A stretch of DNA of 28,245 bases, taken from assembly GCA_017632695.1 (NCBI GenBank), contig JAGBQS010000284.1, positions 1 through 28,245 on the forward strand, written 5' to 3'. The position numbers and the translations under genes were made by a program. This document shows, piece after piece, positions 25,102 to 28,245 of this stretch. The notes under the pieces were generated by a model that saw only the letters and a list, made by a program, of their open reading frames with translations, made no database searches and was not told the origin of the DNA. The stretch's first letter is position 1; every line of letters begins with the position of its first letter. The stretch is from Bacteroidales bacterium (GTDB taxonomy: Bacteria > Bacteroidota > Bacteroidia > Bacteroidales > UBA3663).

Positions 25102-26196
25102 ATGCATTTGTCTCCTGCTTTGGCTGAAAGATATACTCAGGAAAGAATGACTGCACCAGAGGCTCAGCGTCTGGCTCAGTTTATTGCTTGGAGCCCGATG
25201 GTTTTTCAGGTTTCCCGATTGATGGTTAAATTCGGCATTCTGGATCTGCTGCGCGATACCAATGAGGGGCTGACTCGGGCAGAACTGGTAGAGAAAACGG
25301 GATTGAGCGATTATGCAGTCAAGGTTTTGTTGGAAGGATCGTTATCGATCGGAACAGTGCTCATTAATCCGGAAACCGACCGGTACAGTTTGTCGAAGGC
25401 AGGCTGGTTCCTGTTGAACGATGCCTCGACCCGTGTCAATATGGCCTTCAATCACGATGTGAACTACGAAGGACTGTTTCACCTGGAAGAAGCCTTGAAG
25501 GAAGGAACTCCTGCCGGATTAAAGCATTTCGGTTCCTGGCCGACACTTTATGAGGGACTTTCCAGATTACCGGAACAGGTTCAGTCCAGCTGGTTCGGAT
25601 TTGACCATTTTTATAGCGATGCATCGTTTCCAGCAGCCCTGGAAGTAGTGTTCGGCTATCATCCGCACACGTTGCTCGATGTGGGCGGAAATACCGGAAA
25701 GTGGGCGATGCAATGTGTCAGTTACGATCAGCAGGTTGAGGTCACTATCGTCGATCTGCCCCAGCAGCTGGAGATGATGAGACAGCAGACACAGGGGAAA
25801 CCGGGCGCCGACCGTATTAGCGGATACGGGATGAATCTGCTCGATTCTTCAAAGGATTTCCCTACCGACCGCCATTACGATATCATCTGGATGAGCCAGT
25901 TCCTGGATTGTTTCAGCATGCCCGAAATCGTTTCGATTCTGAAGAGGGCGTCCAAAATCATGGATTCTGAAAGCCGTTTGTGCATCATGGAAACTTTGTG
26001 GGATCGGCAGAAGTACGAGACATCGGCGCTCTGCCTGACTATGACAAGCGTCTATTTTACCGATATCGCCAATGGAAACAGCAAGATGTACAATACCGAA
26101 GATATGGAATCCTGTATCTTGTCGGCAGGCTTGCATATTGAGGAGATTCATGATAATCTGGGTCACGGACACAGCATCATCGTTTGCCGGAAATAA
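25102..26196 (+). CDS. SAM-dependent O-methyltransferase-like protein
   Basis: A class I methyltransferase of 364 residues with an N-terminal winged-helix dimerisation domain (about 25-110, TRAELVEKTGLSDYAVKVLL) as in plant-type and polyketide O-methyltransferases. The SAM-binding loop is LLDVGGNTGKWAMQ (about 192-205), followed by an acidic motif II (VTIVDLPQQ) and IIWMSQFLDCF. It is first in a four-gene run with lipid-biosynthesis genes. In flexirubin/aryl-polyene clusters such an enzyme methylates the aryl head or a ring hydroxyl; that role here is inference from position. Downstream acyltransferase starts 25 nt after its stop. Confidence 0.88.
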   Translation: MHLSPALAERYTQERMTAPEAQRLAQFIAWSPMVFQVSRLMVKFGILDLLRDTNEGLTRAELVEKTGLSDYAVKVLLEGSLSIGTVLINPETDRYSLSKAGWFLLNDASTRVNMAFNHDVNYEGLFHLEEALKEGTPAGLKHFGSWPTLYEGLSRLPEQVQSSWFGFDHFYSDASFPAALEVVFGYHPHTLLDVGGNTGKWAMQCVSYDQQVEVTIVDLPQQLEMMRQQTQGKPGADRISGYGMNLLDSSKDFPTDRHYDIIWMSQFLDCFSMPEIVSILKRASKIMDSESRLCIMETLWDRQKYETSALCLTMTSVYFTDIANGNSKMYNTEDMESCILSAGLHIEEIHDNLGHGHSIIVCRK

Positions 26197-26221
26197 CTGA
26201 CATCGTTAGGATAAATATCTT

Positions 26222-27124
26222 ATGGCTTTAGAGCACGATAACTGGAAAGGAACAACGGGAGGATTGCCCTGGATGCAGCGGACCCTCATCCGTCTGTTGG
26301 CCGTCATCGACCAACGCATCATCTATGGTGTGTTGTGTCTGGTGGTTCCGTTCTATATGCTGTTCAACCATAAGGGTTACATCTCGATGTACCATTTCTT
26401 CCGGGAAGGGTTCCAGGAATCTTGTTGGAAGGCATTCTGGCATGTTTATGCCAATCATTTCCGATTCGGACAGATCATAATTGACCGGTTTGCCGCTTTT
26501 GGCGGAAGGACATTCAGATTCGAATACGGAGAAGGGAAGGAGGCTTACTTTGAACTGGCCCGCCAGGCTGAAGGCTTCGTCCAATTGAGTTGCCATATGG
26601 GTAATTACGAACTGGCAGGCTACAGTCTGAAACAGGAAGTCAAGAAGATGTATGCTTTGGTTTTCCTGGGAGAAACGGAAACCATGATGGAGAACCGCCG
26701 GAAAATGTTTTCTGTCAAAGGGGTCGAGATGGTGCCTGTGAAGCCCGATATGAGCCATATCTTTGAACTGAACAACGCCTTGCGCGACGGACAGATTGCC
26801 AGCATGCCGGGCGACAGGATATTCGGTTCGCCCAAGTCTTTGGACTCTGTGTTTCTGGGACATCCAGTCAGGTTGCCTTTCGGACCGTTCCAGTTAGCGT
26901 TGCTCAGAGAGGTTCCGATGGCCGCTATCTTTGTGATGAAGGAACGATGGGATACCTATAAGGTTTATTTCCGGATTATGAGGGCCGATGCCGGTTTAGG
27001 CAAAAAGGAACAGGCGCAGCAGCTTGCCGATGCCTTTGCCGGAGAAATGGAAAAGATTGTCAGACTTTATCCGACCCAGTGGTTCAATTATTATGAGTTC
27101 TGGACGGATAATAAAAAAGACTGA
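26222..27124 (+). CDS. LpxL/HtrB-like lysophospholipid acyltransferase
   Basis: An LPLAT-superfamily acyltransferase of 300 residues. The catalytic HX4E motif is His125 and Glu130 (CHMGNYELAGY). One hydrophobic segment (about 33-48, IIYGVLCLVVPFYMLF) may anchor it in the inner membrane. GDRIFGSPKSLDSVFLG resembles the glycine/arginine motif of lipid A acyltransferases. True lipid A acyltransferases lie in other contexts; here it stands between a methyltransferase and FAS-type genes, as in aryl-polyene and flexirubin clusters, where such enzymes attach the polyene chain to a lipid (inference). Confidence 0.88.
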   Translation: MALEHDNWKGTTGGLPWMQRTLIRLLAVIDQRIIYGVLCLVVPFYMLFNHKGYISMYHFFREGFQESCWKAFWHVYANHFRFGQIIIDRFAAFGGRTFRFEYGEGKEAYFELARQAEGFVQLSCHMGNYELAGYSLKQEVKKMYALVFLGETETMMENRRKMFSVKGVEMVPVKPDMSHIFELNNALRDGQIASMPGDRIFGSPKSLDSVFLGHPVRLPFGPFQLALLREVPMAAIFVMKERWDTYKVYFRIMRADAGLGKKEQAQQLADAFAGEMEKIVRLYPTQWFNYYEFWTDNKKD

Positions 27125-27137
27125 AACCCAACCGAAA

Positions 27138-27563
27138 ATGGAAATTAGTTGCAGAGATATAGACATACTGGAACTTTTGCCCCAGCGTCCGCCATTTATC
27201 ATGGTCGATAGTCTGACTATCTATTCTGATAAGTATGTTGAGACGGAGTTCCGGATTAAAGAAGACAATATGATGTGCGAGGACGGCATCTTTTCCGCGT
27301 GCGGACTGATCGAGAACATCGCGCAGACGAGTGCTGCCCGTATCGGCTACTATTACAAATACATCCTGAAGAAACCCGTACAGATCGGATATGTGGGAGC
27401 CATCAGGTCGCTTAGCATTTATAGGAATCCTGCCGTTAACGAGCAGATCCGGACCCGTATCGAGGTGGAGGCCGAAGCCTTCGGGATGACTTCTTTTTCA
27501 GCATTTGTGTACGATGCGGAAGGAAATATATTGGCTGAGGGTCAGATGAAGACCGCCATCTAA
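27138..27563 (+). CDS. FabA/FabZ-like hotdog protein lacking catalytic His
   Basis: A 141-residue hotdog-fold protein. The motif LLPQRPPFIMVDSL aligns with the FabZ box (LPHRYPFLLVD), but the catalytic His is Gln16 here. CDD describes a FabA-like group (cd01289) that lacks this His, and members occur in aryl-polyene clusters. It may be a structural partner in a dehydratase heterodimer or a thioesterase-type protein. The open frame begins at 27024 but the first 38 codons read through the acyltransferase gene in another frame; ATG 27138 is 13 nt after its stop and begins the conserved part. The KAS gene follows after 14 nt. Confidence 0.88.
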   Translation: MEISCRDIDILELLPQRPPFIMVDSLTIYSDKYVETEFRIKEDNMMCEDGIFSACGLIENIAQTSAARIGYYYKYILKKPVQIGYVGAIRSLSIYRNPAVNEQIRTRIEVEAEAFGMTSFSAFVYDAEGNILAEGQMKTAI

Positions 27564-27577
27564 TCTGCTATTGATGA

Positions 27578-28245
27578 ATGATTACGCTACTATCGGATAA
27601 TATCATTTCCCCATTGGGGACAACGACTGTCCAAAATCTCCTGGCAGTCCTTCAGGGCCGGTCGGCTTTGGCGGAACACCGTTTTGCCGATATGCCGGAG
27701 CCGTTTGTCGCCTCGCTTTTCGAGTCTCCGATGGGCTTTGAAGAAGGTTTGATCAAAACCATCGGAGCTTCTTTGGAAGAAGCTGCAGCAAAGGGCGGGA
27801 AGATTGATGCTTCTTCAGAGGAAGTCGTGTTCATCATTTCGAGTACGAAGGGAAATGTGATGGACTTTGAACGCATGGGCGTGTCAGCCCGCAGGGTGGC
27901 CGAACATTTCCGGAACCCCAATCAGCCGATTGTGGTTTCGAATGCCTGCATCAGCGGTTTGTCGGCCCAGATTCTGGCTATGCGATTGCTGGATGCCGGT
28001 TATTATCGGGTTGCGATTGTGGCAGGAATGGATATCCAGTCGAAGTTTATCGTAAGCGGATTCCAGTCGTTCAAGGCTTTGTCGCCCGATCCCTGCCGGC
28101 CGTTTGATGCCGACCGTTGCGGACTGAATCTGGGAGAAGCGGCTGCATCGATGATTCTGGTACGCAAGGATGATCTTTCGGAAGCAGACTGGATCTTGCA
28201 GTCAGGCGTTGTGCGCAACGATGCCGTCCATATCTCTAATCCGTC
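27578..28245 (+). CDS. Beta-ketoacyl-ACP synthase, 3' end outside window
   Basis: The first 222 codons of a thiolase-fold condensing enzyme. The nucleophile is Cys124 in VVSNACISG, after VFIISSTKGN; further on, SFKALSPDPCRPFDADRCGLNLGEAAA is the standard KAS II region. Because the cysteine is present, it is a catalytic synthase rather than a chain-length factor. The C-terminal half with both catalytic histidines is outside the window. In aryl-polyene and flexirubin pathways such an enzyme elongates the polyene with malonyl units; a role in ordinary fatty acid synthesis is less likely from context. Confidence 0.92.
   Translation, partial: MITLLSDNIISPLGTTTVQNLLAVLQGRSALAEHRFADMPEPFVASLFESPMGFEEGLIKTIGASLEEAAAKGGKIDASSEEVVFIISSTKGNVMDFERMGVSARRVAEHFRNPNQPIVVSNACISGLSAQILAMRLLDAGYYRVAIVAGMDIQSKFIVSGFQSFKALSPDPCRPFDADRCGLNLGEAAASMILVRKDDLSEADWILQSGVVRNDAVHISNP

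Noticed and set aside
27024..27137. N-terminal extension of the hotdog protein.
   Set aside because: It lies inside the acyltransferase coding region; the family-like part begins at ATG 27138.

Overview
The window looks like chromosomal DNA from a Bacteroidales bacterium (Bacteroides, Phocaeicola or Prevotella-like). Several intergenic regions carry the Bacteroidetes promoter pattern (TTTG or TTG, about 20 bp, then TAnnTTTG), ribosome binding sites are AT-rich rather than Shine-Dalgarno, and gene content is typical of the order: DUF4254 beside a family-9 glycosyltransferase, DUF4954 beside glmS, hisH-hisA-hisF-hisIE, a Bacteroidetes-type LptD and the start of an aryl-polyene/flexirubin-like cluster. 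No rRNA, tRNA, insertion sequence or CRISPR array was recognised.

Left, accessory-looking part (1-2880). Two leftward genes, each with its own promoter: an AbiEi-like (DUF6088) antitoxin cut by the window edge, and an AAA ATPase with a DUF4143 C-terminus. An 800-bp gene-poor stretch follows, with a 42-bp tandem duplication, a leftward intrinsic terminator and a 53-residue small ORF that overlaps the 3' end of the next gene.

Leftward run 2838-9491: DUF4254 protein, family-9 glycosyltransferase, LytTR response regulator, Na/Pi cotransporter, thymidine kinase and an uncharacterised 654-residue protein. Two junctions are ATGA overlaps, two others are 1 and 16 nt, and only the gap before tdk (75 nt) could hide another promoter. 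One promoter precedes DUF4254.

Rightward run 9604-18354: topB with its own promoter; then lptD with its own promoter, followed closely by hisH, hisA, hisF and hisIE (the IGP-forming middle of histidine synthesis) and an FtsE-like ATPase. The ftsE frame runs 158 bp into the convergent gene for a small PD-(D/E)XK-like protein (HSDR_N type), which is probably made from a leaderless mRNA.

Rightward run 18722-25008: holA, DUF4954, glmS, a BASS-like transporter and a short 5-formyltetrahydrofolate cyclo-ligase, all housekeeping or envelope-precursor functions.

Right end (25033-28245): a strong promoter starts a new operon with a methyltransferase, an LpxL/HtrB-like acyltransferase, a hotdog protein lacking the FabZ catalytic His, and a beta-ketoacyl synthase cut by the window edge. 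This is the typical beginning of an aryl-polyene/flexirubin-type lipid cluster, and it is the best candidate here for a specialised system.
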